Part shown: positions 25,722 to 35,200 of the stretch, piece by piece | Layout of the letters: each line of letters starts with the position of its first letter | Numbering within the stretch: the stretch's first letter is position 1 | NCBI GenBank assembly: GCA_947504035.1 | Contig: CANNGA010000001.1 | Span: 62,001-126,000, forward strand | Reading direction: 5' to 3' | Source of the DNA: an uncultured Flavobacteriaceae bacterium | GTDB lineage: Bacteria; Bacteroidota; Bacteroidia; Flavobacteriales; Flavobacteriaceae | DNA: 64,000 nucleotides | The notes under the pieces: model-generated | What the model was told of the DNA's origin: nothing | The model's input: only the letters and a program-made list of their open reading frames with translations | Databases searched by the model: none | Translations under genes and position numbers: made by a program

Positions 25722-26876
25722 ATGAAAAAGACGATTACTTCTATTTTCCTTGTGCTTATGGCATTGGGAAGTGTTAGTGCACAAGTAAAATATGAGACAT
25801 TCCAGTCTAAAAGATTGGGAGATGCCCGTCAAATAAAAATTCAATTACCTAGAGGTTATGGTGAAAATACAGAGAAAAGTTATCCTGTCTTTTTTGTTTT
25901 AGATGGAGACTATTTATTTGAAGCTGTAGCAGGAAACGTGGACTACTATTCGTATTGGGAAGATATGCCAGAAGCCATTGTTGTGGGCGTGAATCAGTTG
26001 AATACACGTTACGACGATTGTTTGTATTCTGAACAAAACTCGTTGCCAGTAGACTCTGGAGCAAAATTCTTTGAGTTTTTAGGTTTAGAACTCGTACCCT
26101 ATATTGAAGCTAATTTTCGAACTGTAAACTTTAGAGTTGCCGTAGGGCATGGTGAAACGGCTAATTTTATAAATTATTATTTATTGAAGGAAAACCCATT
26201 ATTTCAAGCTTATGTGGTTGTAAGTCCAGAATTAGCGCCTAATATGCTAGACTATATTCCACAAAATTTAAAAACTATTAAAACAAAGCTGTTTTATTAT
26301 TTGGCACAGTCCACGTCAGATTCTAAGTCTGTTAAAGGAATGACCGAATCGTTACATGCAGACATAACAGCGGTAGAAAATACATTCCTGTCTTATAGTT
26401 TTGATAGTTTTGAAAATGCATCGCATTACTCTGCACCAGCACATGCCATTCCTAATGCGTTACAAAACATATTTAAAGTATTTCAGCCTATAAGTAAGAA
26501 GGAATATAAAGAAGAAATTTTACAGTTAGAAATTTCTCCAGTAGTGTATCTAGAAGAAAAATACCAGACTATACAAAACCTATTTGGAATCAAAAAGAAA
26601 ATTTTGATCAATGATTTTAAAGCGATTGAAGCAGCGATTAAGAAAAAAGAAATGTTTGAGTTTTATGAACCATTAGGTAAATTGGCACGAGAACACTATC
26701 CAAAAACCCTATTGGGGAACTACTATTTAGGACGTTTCTACGAAGAAACCGGAGAGCCTAAAAAAGCATTACGGACTTATCAAAATGCGTATTTGTTAGA
26801 TGAGATTGCAGGTGTTACTAAAGACGAAGTGTTGGATTTAGCCGATGCTTTAAAAGAAGATTTCGGATTTCATTAA
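25722..26876 (+). CDS. Alpha/beta-hydrolase (esterase D-like) homologue lacking the nucleophile serine
   Basis: A 384-residue exported protein (signal peptide to about residue 20, SVSAQ) with an esterase/IroE-like alpha/beta-hydrolase domain (RQIKIQLPRGYGE, YPVFFVLDGDYLFE). The nucleophile elbow, normally GHSxGG, reads VGHGETANF (142-146), so Gly144 stands where the catalytic Ser should be. The C-terminal region (about 300-384) looks TPR-like (LGNYYLGRFYEETGEPKKAL). It is probably a non-catalytic binding protein. Its stop overlaps the radA start by one base (TAATG). Confidence 0.8.
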   Translation: MKKTITSIFLVLMALGSVSAQVKYETFQSKRLGDARQIKIQLPRGYGENTEKSYPVFFVLDGDYLFEAVAGNVDYYSYWEDMPEAIVVGVNQLNTRYDDCLYSEQNSLPVDSGAKFFEFLGLELVPYIEANFRTVNFRVAVGHGETANFINYYLLKENPLFQAYVVVSPELAPNMLDYIPQNLKTIKTKLFYYLAQSTSDSKSVKGMTESLHADITAVENTFLSYSFDSFENASHYSAPAHAIPNALQNIFKVFQPISKKEYKEEILQLEISPVVYLEEKYQTIQNLFGIKKKILINDFKAIEAAIKKKEMFEFYEPLGKLAREHYPKTLLGNYYLGRFYEETGEPKKALRTYQNAYLLDEIAGVTKDEVLDLADALKEDFGFH

Positions 26877-28234
26877 TGGCAAAGGTAAAAACAACTTTTT
26901 TCTGCCAGAGTTGCGGTGCGCAATACGCAAAATGGCAAGGACAATGTAATGCTTGTAAAGCATGGAACACTATTGCAGAAGAGGTTTTACAAAAACCAGA
27001 AAAAAGCGAATGGAAAACTCCCGTAAATCAAACGAAACGTGCGGCTAAGCCTTTAAAAATTAAGGATATTGATGTTTTTGAAGAGGCAAGATACGATAGT
27101 TTAGACGCAGAGTTTAATCGTGTTTTAGGTGGTGGTATCGTGCCAGGATCGCTAACATTATTAGGCGGGGAACCAGGTATAGGTAAAAGTACCTTATTGT
27201 TACAAATAGCGCTTAAATTACCATATAAAACACTTTATGTTTCGGGAGAAGAAAGCCAGAAACAAATAAAAATGCGGGCAGAGCGCATCCATTTAGATGC
27301 TAACAATTGTTATATCCTTACAGAAACGAAGACCCAACGTATTTTTAAACAAATAGAAGCTTTAGAGCCAGACATTGTTATTGTTGACTCTATCCAAACC
27401 TTGCACAGTGATTATATAGAATCGTCTTCAGGAAGTATCTCTCAAATAAAAGAATGTACTACAGAGCTTATAAAATTTGCTAAAGAAACCGCAACACCAG
27501 TTATTCTTATTGGGCATATTACTAAAGATGGTAATATTGCGGGGCCAAAAATTTTAGAACATATGGTCGATACAGTATTGCAATTTGAAGGGGATAGAAA
27601 CCATGTATTTCGAATTTTGCGTGCACATAAAAATAGATTTGGCTCTACCAACGAATTGGGAATCTACGAAATGCAAGGCTCAGGTTTGCGCGAAGTCTCT
27701 AACCCTTCTGAAGTGCTTATTTCTAAAAAAGATGAAGAGCTCTCAGGTCATGTTATAGCGGCTACATTAGAAGGCGCTCGCCCTCTAATGATTGAGGTGC
27801 AGGCTTTAGTAAGTACAGCGGTTTACGGTACGCCACAACGTAGTACTACAGGATTTAATGCCAAGCGTTTAAATATGCTTTTAGCCGTTTTAGAAAAAAG
27901 GGCAGGGTTTAGGTTAGGCGCAAAAGATGTGTTTTTAAATATAACAGGTGGAATTACAGTAGATGATCCAGCAATAGATTTGGCAGTGGTTGCTGCAATT
28001 CTATCGTCTAACGAAGATGCGCCTTTATCACATAGCTTTTGTTTTGCAGCAGAAGTAGGCTTATCTGGAGAAGTACGTCCTGTACAACGTGTAGAGCAGC
28101 GTATTTTAGAAGCTGAAAAGTTAGGGTTTTCAACAATATTTGTGTCAAAGTATAATAAAATAAGTCTTAAAAATAGCGCTATAAAGGTAGAGTTAGTCTC
28201 TAAAATAGAAGACTTAGTAGATCTAATTATTTAG
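26876..28234 (+). CDS. radA: DNA repair protein RadA
   Basis: A RecA-like helicase that drives branch migration in recombinational repair. It has 452 residues: an N-terminal C4 zinc finger (Cys10, 13, 24, 27), a RecA-type ATPase with Walker A GEPGIGKST (about 98-106), the RadA-specific KNRFG motif (about residue 255) and a C-terminal Lon-protease-like P domain (GGITVDDPAIDLAVVAAILS). The length is normal. A one-base overlap with the preceding gene implies coupling. A hairpin terminator lies about 40 bases after the stop. Confidence 0.97.
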   Translation: MAKVKTTFFCQSCGAQYAKWQGQCNACKAWNTIAEEVLQKPEKSEWKTPVNQTKRAAKPLKIKDIDVFEEARYDSLDAEFNRVLGGGIVPGSLTLLGGEPGIGKSTLLLQIALKLPYKTLYVSGEESQKQIKMRAERIHLDANNCYILTETKTQRIFKQIEALEPDIVIVDSIQTLHSDYIESSSGSISQIKECTTELIKFAKETATPVILIGHITKDGNIAGPKILEHMVDTVLQFEGDRNHVFRILRAHKNRFGSTNELGIYEMQGSGLREVSNPSEVLISKKDEELSGHVIAATLEGARPLMIEVQALVSTAVYGTPQRSTTGFNAKRLNMLLAVLEKRAGFRLGAKDVFLNITGGITVDDPAIDLAVVAAILSSNEDAPLSHSFCFAAEVGLSGEVRPVQRVEQRILEAEKLGFSTIFVSKYNKISLKNSAIKVELVSKIEDLVDLII

Positions 28235-28271
28235 ACGTCAAAAGCAACCAATACCATTAGGTGATACATAA

Positions 28272-28302
28272 AAAGGCAGGAACATTTAAGTTTCCTGCCT
28301 TT
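28272..28302. terminator. Bidirectional terminator between radA and a small lipoprotein gene
   Basis: An 11-bp stem AAAGGCAGGAA / TTCCTGCCTTT with an 8-base loop lies between converging genes (ends at 28234 and 28342). The T-runs are short on both strands, so efficiency is uncertain. Confidence 0.75.
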
Positions 28303-28341
28303 CAATGTATATGCTATTACATACAAAGTAATAATTCATGA

Positions 28342-28866
28342 TTACCTGTTACCACAATCAATTTGATAAAGCACAGAAAGGCTTCTTTCTGCAAACCTAG
28401 CAGGTACACGAGTAACCGCTTCAAGTCTTCTATTGGCGCCAACATTAGTGTCTACCTGTTCGAATAACATCAATCTGCCATTAACTCTTGCACCTGGCTG
28501 AGAATTGAATGATGTTGGGAATTGAAAATCGCCTCTAGAGCGTAACGTAATTCTATCTACACCAGCAGATAAAAACCGATTGCTAAAAAGATCTCTCAAT
28601 CTAAGATCTATATCAATACCTCTTGTATCGCGATCTATAGCGTTTCTGGGAATAGTATAAGTTTCTTCTTGACCTCTAAGGTTTCTAACGACAAGGCGGT
28701 AATTTATGTCATTACGCAATACTTCAGTGTTACAGCCCCCTTTTTCTGTTAGAGCTATTGTTTCAGCTTCTAAACCATTAGTGCTGTTGTCCTCTAATTG
28801 GTCGCTTTCGCAAGATGAGAATAAGGCAATAGTTAGTGCTAAAAAAATGGATGGAATGGTCTTCAT
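28342..28866 (-). CDS. Small predicted lipoprotein, unknown function
   Basis: A 174-residue protein with a clear lipoprotein signal (LFSSC, Cys19) and a mature part rich in Arg (NLRGQEETY, DIDLRLRDLF, ITLRSRGDFQF), with two further Cys (in GGCNTEV and at the end in QIDCGNR) that could form a disulfide. No family is recognised. It converges with radA and is followed upstream by the long gene-free stretch to 29733. Confidence 0.75.
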   Translation of the reverse strand: MKTIPSIFLALTIALFSSCESDQLEDNSTNGLEAETIALTEKGGCNTEVLRNDINYRLVVRNLRGQEETYTIPRNAIDRDTRGIDIDLRLRDLFSNRFLSAGVDRITLRSRGDFQFPTSFNSQPGARVNGRLMLFEQVDTNVGANRRLEAVTRVPARFAERSLSVLYQIDCGNR

Positions 28867-29733
28867 AATTTAAAATTTAGTGGTTTGTTTAATGTTTTTC
28901 GTTCCAAAAAATACGGGTTAGCGTATGAGATAGCCCTATGTGCTACGCGAAATAACGTTGAGGTTGTGTGATCTCTTTAAAGCAGCATATGGGTTTATTT
29001 GTAATAAAATAACATATGTTTAGTTGTTTTATCTGGTCAAAACTACGCTCTTAACGACATCGTGCTGTCCTGTACAATACTGGGATGATGTTAATTTTAC
29101 AACTTTAACATATTAAAATAAGGCTTTTACAGTCGGTACTTTTTTAGGTATCTTAGTTATAGTAGGCGCTATTAAAATTAAAAAACACGTAATAGTTGTT
29201 TTTGAATTAAAAGGGTGAGATGAAATTTTTTAATGCTGATAACTCTATGATATGTCGGTGTCTATAATTGATTGGTTTGGCGCTCTCTACAATAAAACCC
29301 ATTAGGCTATTAGGTGTTTCGTAAATAAAATTCAAATAGGCATGGCATCACATTAATTAAAATACTTTTTTATTTATAGATCAGCTAGTTTTAAGACGCA
29401 ATAGAAGCGTGTAAACTTCATTTTTTAGACGTTTATACCGCTATAAATGTGATGTTTGGTGAAATGCTACAGGATGAAGATATGTTTCTAATTGTAAACG
29501 GTGATTGCTATTGTAGGTTAAATCTCATTTTAGTATACAATCACATGTGTTTTATCTTAGATTATTGATGCTTTATCAAAAAAAATAAGGTTAGTACAAT
29601 AAAATCATTCTGATAGTTATATTTGACCTCGAAATCTATTTCAGAGATACATTTAAGCCCCTCAGCTGTATCTAAATAGACAACTCCATTGGCTATTCAG
29701 TATTGATATAAGTACTTACTAAATCAATCTGAT
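28867..29733. other. Gene-free stretch of 867 bases
   Basis: No coding frame longer than about 58 codons and no recognised RNA, terminator or repeat. The interval holds the 5' regions of the divergent lipoprotein gene (28866) and the large secreted-protein gene (29734). It is far longer than other intergenic gaps in this window, so it may contain a long leader, a small RNA or a decayed gene. Confidence 0.5.
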
Positions 29734-32700
29734 ATGAAACAGTCTATTACACTTTTAGTTTTACTCTTCTTTCTAGTAAATTTTTCTTATGCTCAAAACG
29801 CAGATGGTGACAGTATTCCAGATCTTATAGATACCGACGATGATAACGATGGTATCACAGACTGTAACGAATCTGCAGCGCATCTCACCGATGCTAGTTT
29901 TCGTTGGACGTTAAATACACCTGTCGGTACGTTGGAAATGGATGAAACCAGTGACCCCACAATTACAGACTGGGCGGTAAGTGCTACCGACAGTATGATT
30001 ATAAGTGGTATTACCTATAATGTAACCTCTTCTTTTGTTGAAATAACCCAAATGCCTTCCGCAACGTTAGCCGAAGCAGAACTTAATGGGGACTATATTC
30101 AGGTGGCGTTTACAACAGGTGCAGAAGCACATACTTTTAACTTAAAGGATGTCACCACAGGGTGGTTTATGGAAAATAACGAAGGCGATTCTTTTTATAT
30201 GACCCTATGGTATAAAGAAAGTACGTCTAGCACTTGGACAACATTGTCCGAAGATGTTTTTCGTACGCCAAATGATCCTTCATATAGTGATTTTGACCAT
30301 ATGGATATATCAAATATCTTTTTAACGTCTAATACAACTTACCAATTTAGATTTTATGTTTACAACCAAGTTGATGATAGTGCAGCTTCAAGATCTATTT
30401 TCGATGATGTATTTTTCTTTTTCGATGCCTGTCAGGCTTTAGATACCGATGGTGATGGTACACCAGACCATTTGGATCTTGATAGTGATAACGATAAGTG
30501 TTATGATGTTGTAGAATCTGAAGGTGTAGACGCTAATAATGACGGTATTTTAGACGGTACAGGATTTAGTGCAACAGGAACTGTCGTTGGAGGCTCAGGG
30601 GGCTACAATGGGGTGACGGGAAATGAAGTGGTAGCCACAAACCTGACTGTGAATGACGTGCCTCAGGATCAAAGTGCTAACGAAGGCGATACGGCCTCTT
30701 TTAGTATAAATGTTTTTTCGCGAAATACCACAAATTTTACAGCCTCTGGAGCACCAGACTTTAGCTTTGGACAATCTACATTTTCGTTTTTCGAAATTGA
30801 ATACCAATGGTATTTAGGAGATCCAGATGCAGGAGGCGTTGCCTTATCCAATTCAAGTGTTTACAGTAATGTTACAGGAAATTCATTAACCATTAGAGAT
30901 GTTACAGGGTTAGATGGTAATAGTTATTATGTGGAAGTTACACATGAAAACAATGTATGTCTGCGAGAAGTGCATGGCGCTACGCTAACGGTTACTAATC
31001 CTTGTGACGCTTTGGCTTCGGGCAATTTGGATACCGATGGTGATGGTATAAGTGATATTTGTGATCAAGATGATGATAATGATGGGATTATAGATACTTA
31101 TGAGTGTTCCGCAGCGATACAGTTCAACGCTCCATCTTTATTAACCGCAACCACTTTAAGTGATGTTAAAGTAGGAGAGAAAGTACTTTATGAAAATGCG
31201 TTGTTTTTTCAAAACCGATATTATGATATTGTTTTAACAGTAACCGCTATAAATGGTACGTTTACCGTGTCGTGTAATGCCGAATTAAACATGTCTGATA
31301 CCAGCCCTATAAATGATAGTTATGTGAGTTATGCCTTAGATTTGGTGGAAGCAGGATCTGCGACCCCAGATAATCCAGAAGGAACAACAACAGTATTGTA
31401 CGACCTTATATTACAACTTAGAGATAATGATTCTAATAATGGTTCTGATTTCACAGAGATTAACGGGTTTAATGCGACGACTGTAACGCGTAATGTAAGG
31501 TCGTATTTAGCGCCAACAACGGTATTGGAAGTCGGTGGATTTATAAATACGCCAGACCCAGCAGGCTATACCTTATACAGGCTAAACCCTACGCTTTCAG
31601 GAGACACAACCAATTGGTCTAGTGAAGGCGCTTCAGGAAATGATGAAACTACAAATTTCTTGTACTTAGATTTTGATGTTTTCTCGCATGTAGATTTAAT
31701 TTTTGGAACCACAGGATCTGCGACTTCGACAGGACTACGATTAACAAAATTTGGTGCGCAGTCCTCTTGCGATAGTGATAACGATGGGTTGTTAAATACC
31801 TTAGACATTGATAGTGACGATGACGGTATTCCAGATAACGTAGAAGCGCAATCTACAGCAGGTTACAGGGCGCCTTCGGGAACCATAGACCCTGCCACAG
31901 GAATAGATACAAGCTATGGCACAGGTATAGTACCTGTAGATACCGATAGAGATAACCTGGTAGATATGTTTGATAGCGATACCGATAATGATGGTACGCC
32001 AGATATAGAAGAAAATGGACAGGCAAACGTACTTACACATGTAGATGCAGATACCGATGGGCTTGATGATAATTTGGACGCCGTTACTGGAGTTTTGGAT
32101 GTTAATGACGAAGTTACGAATGGAGCGCTTGCAGAACTTATCGCTGTTTTTGGAGATGTCGATGAAGATGCCGCATTAGGCGGTGATTTAGATTATAGAG
32201 ACCTGTTTGATGGTAACCCACCAGCAACAGCTTCGATAGATTTTGATGGCGTAGATGATTACCTGTCCACAAATGCATTTATAGAAGGTTTACCTCATGT
32301 AAGTATCATGGCTTGGGTAAAAACAGATGCTGGTAATACTACAGATATGGTGTTAGCAGGTGAAGATACGGGCTGTAAACTATGGTTAGAGAATGGTGTG
32401 AAACCAATGTTTACAGTGAGAACATTACATGGAGAGGTAACTGTAAGCTGTGGCTGCACTGCTATTAACCAAGAGGAATGGCATCATCTTACAGGGGTGT
32501 ATTCAAGTGAGACTGGTCGAGTGTCTTTGTATGTGGATGGTGTTTTGGCACATTCAGAAGATACAGGACACGCAGGTGCAACTATTGCAAGTACAGATGC
32601 TGCCAATGGCTATTTTGAAGTGGGACGACTGTCTACGAAAGATGTAACCGATCATCTTTATTTTAAAGGCGCTATCGACGAGGTGCGTGTATTTGATGTA

Positions 32701-34818
32701 GCATTAACGGAGGCGCAAGTTCAAAATATGGTCTACCAAGAGATTAACGAAAACAATGCATTATTACAAGGCGCAACGGTGCCTAAACCTATTGTAGATA
32801 ATGCAACAGGAGAAACAGTATCATGGGCACACCTCATAGCGTACTATCCTATGACCAATATTATTACAGGAAAAACTTCCGATTATTCCAGTTATGATAA
32901 CGATTTGTATTTAAATTATATCAATACAGTTCAAGATCAAACAGCACCAATGCCATATTTAGCTAGTCATCCAGGCGCATGGACGTTAGAGTCGGTTTGG
33001 GCACACGGCGCTGTATGGGATATTGAAGATATCGTAAACAATAAGAGCTGGAGTATTGTTAAAATAGCTGCAGATGTTACGACCAATCACGATATCGTAA
33101 CTGCAGGATTGCTAATAGATTCTGGCGCGAAGTTAACCGTACAAAACGATCATGCTGTTCGAAACACCTCTTACTTAGAGTTAAATGGTACACTAGACCT
33201 TTTGGGAGATGCCCAATTGTTACAAAGCGCAACCAGTGATTTGGTAACAGCAGCAAATGGTAAAATTTTAAGACGTCAAGAGGGCGCAACCAACCCTTAC
33301 TGGTATAACTACTGGTGTTCTCCTGTAGGTGAACCAGAAGAAACAAGCTTGTTAGATGCGAACAAAAACACCAATTTTAGGCTTAATATGCTAAAAGATG
33401 GTTTGGGAGAAGCTATAGAATTTACACGAGGTTTCACGGCTAACGGGACTGTAAGCTCATATTGGTTATTTACTTTAATAAATGGAGTTAGTTATTACGA
33501 TTGGGCGCAAATTCCAGTAACAAGAGGTTTAAGTCCAGGCGTTGGTTATACGCAAAAAGGAACGGGAGGGCCTAATGCGGATTTTATTTTTGAAGGAAAA
33601 CCAAATAATGGTCCAATAGAAATAGAGGTAGAAGATCGCGCTAGTAATGGTACAGACCCAACACGAACACGAACAAATGTACTTGTTGGTAATCCTTACC
33701 CTTCGGCATTAGATATTGATAAATTTATAGATGATAATGCAGGCGTAATTTCTGGGACTATTAGCTTATGGCAACAGTGGAGTGGAAACTCTCATGTTTT
33801 AGACGAGTACAATGGCGGGTATGCCCAAGTGAATAAAACAGGAGGCGTAAGAGCGTCTCAATTTGTAGGTATAGAAGGAGGGACGACGAATGGTTATGAA
33901 GGTACAAAAGTACCAACAGCTTATATGCCAGTAGGGCAGGGCTTTATTGTTGAAGTGGTAGCAGACGGACATATAAAGTTTAATAATGGCCAGCGTGTTT
34001 TTGTAAAAGAAACCCCTTCAGAAACTGGTTCTGGAGAGAATTCAATATTTTTTAAAGACCAATCCGTTGTGAAGTCGCAGCAGCGTGTTTCTGAAAATTC
34101 ACAAGATTCTAAGGACGCTTCTGTTATTGAAAAAATACGTTTAGAGTTCAATGCAGTGACAGGGCCAGCAGTAAAACGAGAACTGTTACTTGGTTTTAGT
34201 ACATTAACAACAGATGCTTACGATTATGGATATGAAGCAGAAATTGAGACAACAAGTAATAGCGACCTTAATTTAATTTTAGAAGGTAAACATTATAATA
34301 TTCAAGCGTATGGCGCTATTACATCAGAAAAAGCAGTACCCTTACATTTAAATGCTTCTGGAGACTACACATTTGAAATAAAAATGACAGCGTTAGAAAA
34401 TTTGCCAGAAGATCAAGAGGTGTATTTAAGAGACCATTTAACAGGTGCTTACTTTGATTTAAGACAAGAACAATCGTATAGATTTACAAGTGAACAAGGT
34501 GTTTTTAATGAGCGTTTAGAACTGGTATTCCAGTCCGAAGCTGCAACCTTGAGTACAGAAGAAACGGCGGTAGCCTCTAACTATATATACTATAACAAAA
34601 AAGAAAATACGCTATATGCTAAAAAACTCACTGAAGACATTTCAAAATTTGCCATCTATAATTTAAACGGGCAGAAAGTTATGGAAATGAATACCTTGTC
34701 TCGTGAAACATTAAGTCGTGGTATCCCTTTGTCCAATATGTCTAGCGGCGCTTATATTGCCTGTCTTAAAACCAAGCAGACGCATCAACTTATAACTAAG
34801 AAGATTATAAAAAATTAA
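29734..34818 (+). CDS. Large secreted protein with thrombospondin type-3 repeats, LamG domain and T9SS sorting domain
   Basis: A 1694-residue exported protein. A signal peptide (to about residue 20, NFSYAQ) is followed by several calcium-binding thrombospondin type-3-like segments (DTDDDNDGITD near 35; DTDGDGTPDHLDLDSDNDK near 235; DTDGDGISDICDQDDDNDG near 430; more at about 675-790). A LamG/concanavalin-type domain begins near residue 834 (IDFDGVDDYLSTN). The C-terminal 80 residues end in a type IX secretion sorting domain (FAIYNLNGQKVMEM, SSGAYIACLKTKQTHQLITK). It is likely surface-anchored or released, with an adhesive or polymer-binding role; no enzyme domain is recognised. Confidence 0.9.
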   Translation: MKQSITLLVLLFFLVNFSYAQNADGDSIPDLIDTDDDNDGITDCNESAAHLTDASFRWTLNTPVGTLEMDETSDPTITDWAVSATDSMIISGITYNVTSSFVEITQMPSATLAEAELNGDYIQVAFTTGAEAHTFNLKDVTTGWFMENNEGDSFYMTLWYKESTSSTWTTLSEDVFRTPNDPSYSDFDHMDISNIFLTSNTTYQFRFYVYNQVDDSAASRSIFDDVFFFFDACQALDTDGDGTPDHLDLDSDNDKCYDVVESEGVDANNDGILDGTGFSATGTVVGGSGGYNGVTGNEVVATNLTVNDVPQDQSANEGDTASFSINVFSRNTTNFTASGAPDFSFGQSTFSFFEIEYQWYLGDPDAGGVALSNSSVYSNVTGNSLTIRDVTGLDGNSYYVEVTHENNVCLREVHGATLTVTNPCDALASGNLDTDGDGISDICDQDDDNDGIIDTYECSAAIQFNAPSLLTATTLSDVKVGEKVLYENALFFQNRYYDIVLTVTAINGTFTVSCNAELNMSDTSPINDSYVSYALDLVEAGSATPDNPEGTTTVLYDLILQLRDNDSNNGSDFTEINGFNATTVTRNVRSYLAPTTVLEVGGFINTPDPAGYTLYRLNPTLSGDTTNWSSEGASGNDETTNFLYLDFDVFSHVDLIFGTTGSATSTGLRLTKFGAQSSCDSDNDGLLNTLDIDSDDDGIPDNVEAQSTAGYRAPSGTIDPATGIDTSYGTGIVPVDTDRDNLVDMFDSDTDNDGTPDIEENGQANVLTHVDADTDGLDDNLDAVTGVLDVNDEVTNGALAELIAVFGDVDEDAALGGDLDYRDLFDGNPPATASIDFDGVDDYLSTNAFIEGLPHVSIMAWVKTDAGNTTDMVLAGEDTGCKLWLENGVKPMFTVRTLHGEVTVSCGCTAINQEEWHHLTGVYSSETGRVSLYVDGVLAHSEDTGHAGATIASTDAANGYFEVGRLSTKDVTDHLYFKGAIDEVRVFDVALTEAQVQNMVYQEINENNALLQGATVPKPIVDNATGETVSWAHLIAYYPMTNIITGKTSDYSSYDNDLYLNYINTVQDQTAPMPYLASHPGAWTLESVWAHGAVWDIEDIVNNKSWSIVKIAADVTTNHDIVTAGLLIDSGAKLTVQNDHAVRNTSYLELNGTLDLLGDAQLLQSATSDLVTAANGKILRRQEGATNPYWYNYWCSPVGEPEETSLLDANKNTNFRLNMLKDGLGEAIEFTRGFTANGTVSSYWLFTLINGVSYYDWAQIPVTRGLSPGVGYTQKGTGGPNADFIFEGKPNNGPIEIEVEDRASNGTDPTRTRTNVLVGNPYPSALDIDKFIDDNAGVISGTISLWQQWSGNSHVLDEYNGGYAQVNKTGGVRASQFVGIEGGTTNGYEGTKVPTAYMPVGQGFIVEVVADGHIKFNNGQRVFVKETPSETGSGENSIFFKDQSVVKSQQRVSENSQDSKDASVIEKIRLEFNAVTGPAVKRELLLGFSTLTTDAYDYGYEAEIETTSNSDLNLILEGKHYNIQAYGAITSEKAVPLHLNASGDYTFEIKMTALENLPEDQEVYLRDHLTGAYFDLRQEQSYRFTSEQGVFNERLELVFQSEAATLSTEETAVASNYIYYNKKENTLYAKKLTEDISKFAIYNLNGQKVMEMNTLSRETLSRGIPLSNMSSGAYIACLKTKQTHQLITKKIIKN

Positions 34819-34841
34819 CTATAAGATCAAATTCCTATATT

Positions 34842-34874
34842 AAAAAAAGCTGTTGATTCCCAATAGCTTTTTTT
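34842..34874 (+). terminator. Terminator of the large secreted-protein gene
   Basis: The stem AAAAAAAGCT-GTTG / CAAT-AGCTTTTTTT has one wobble and a 5-base loop, with a T-run of seven. It starts 24 bases after the stop codon. Confidence 0.8.
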
Positions 34875-35200
34875 AGTGGTTAACCTGTTGTAAATGTGTT
34901 TACATGTTAGGGTGCTGAAGGTTTATCCATAGTATGAAAGCTACTAGATTCACCAAAGGTAACGGGATCAAAATTGAATAGCCTAAGTTGTCTTAAGGCC
35001 TATATATTGTCTCTCTTATAATGACAACGCATGGGTTTTAATAACGAAAATAATAAAAGGTTACCCCTGTTGTGAAATTGTCTTTAGTTTTATGACGTAA
35101 AGTAAAAAAAGTACTTATGGTACAGCTATAAATTTATTCATACTATTCATCTTTTAAGTATAATTCGCTAAATTCGCAACCTTATAAGAATTAGGGATAA
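34875..35200. other. 326-base gap ahead of ileS
   Basis: No coding frame over about 20 codons and no T-box or other recognised leader RNA. It presumably holds the ileS promoter, although no exact TAnnTTTG element was picked out. The last 60 bases are strongly AT-rich. Confidence 0.4.

Noticed and set aside
29395-29568. Open stretch of 58 codons in the long gene-free interval
   Set aside because: No good start, no recognisable motif, and a length expected by chance in a non-coding interval.
29734-32210. Apparent repetitive DNA (GATACCGATGGTGATG-like blocks)
   Set aside because: The blocks encode calcium-binding thrombospondin type-3 repeats. They are diverged protein repeats, not tandem DNA repeats or a CRISPR array.
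34875-35200. T-box or other leader RNA controlling ileS
   Set aside because: No T-box sequence, specifier stem or terminator/antiterminator pair was found. T-boxes are also not expected in Bacteroidota.
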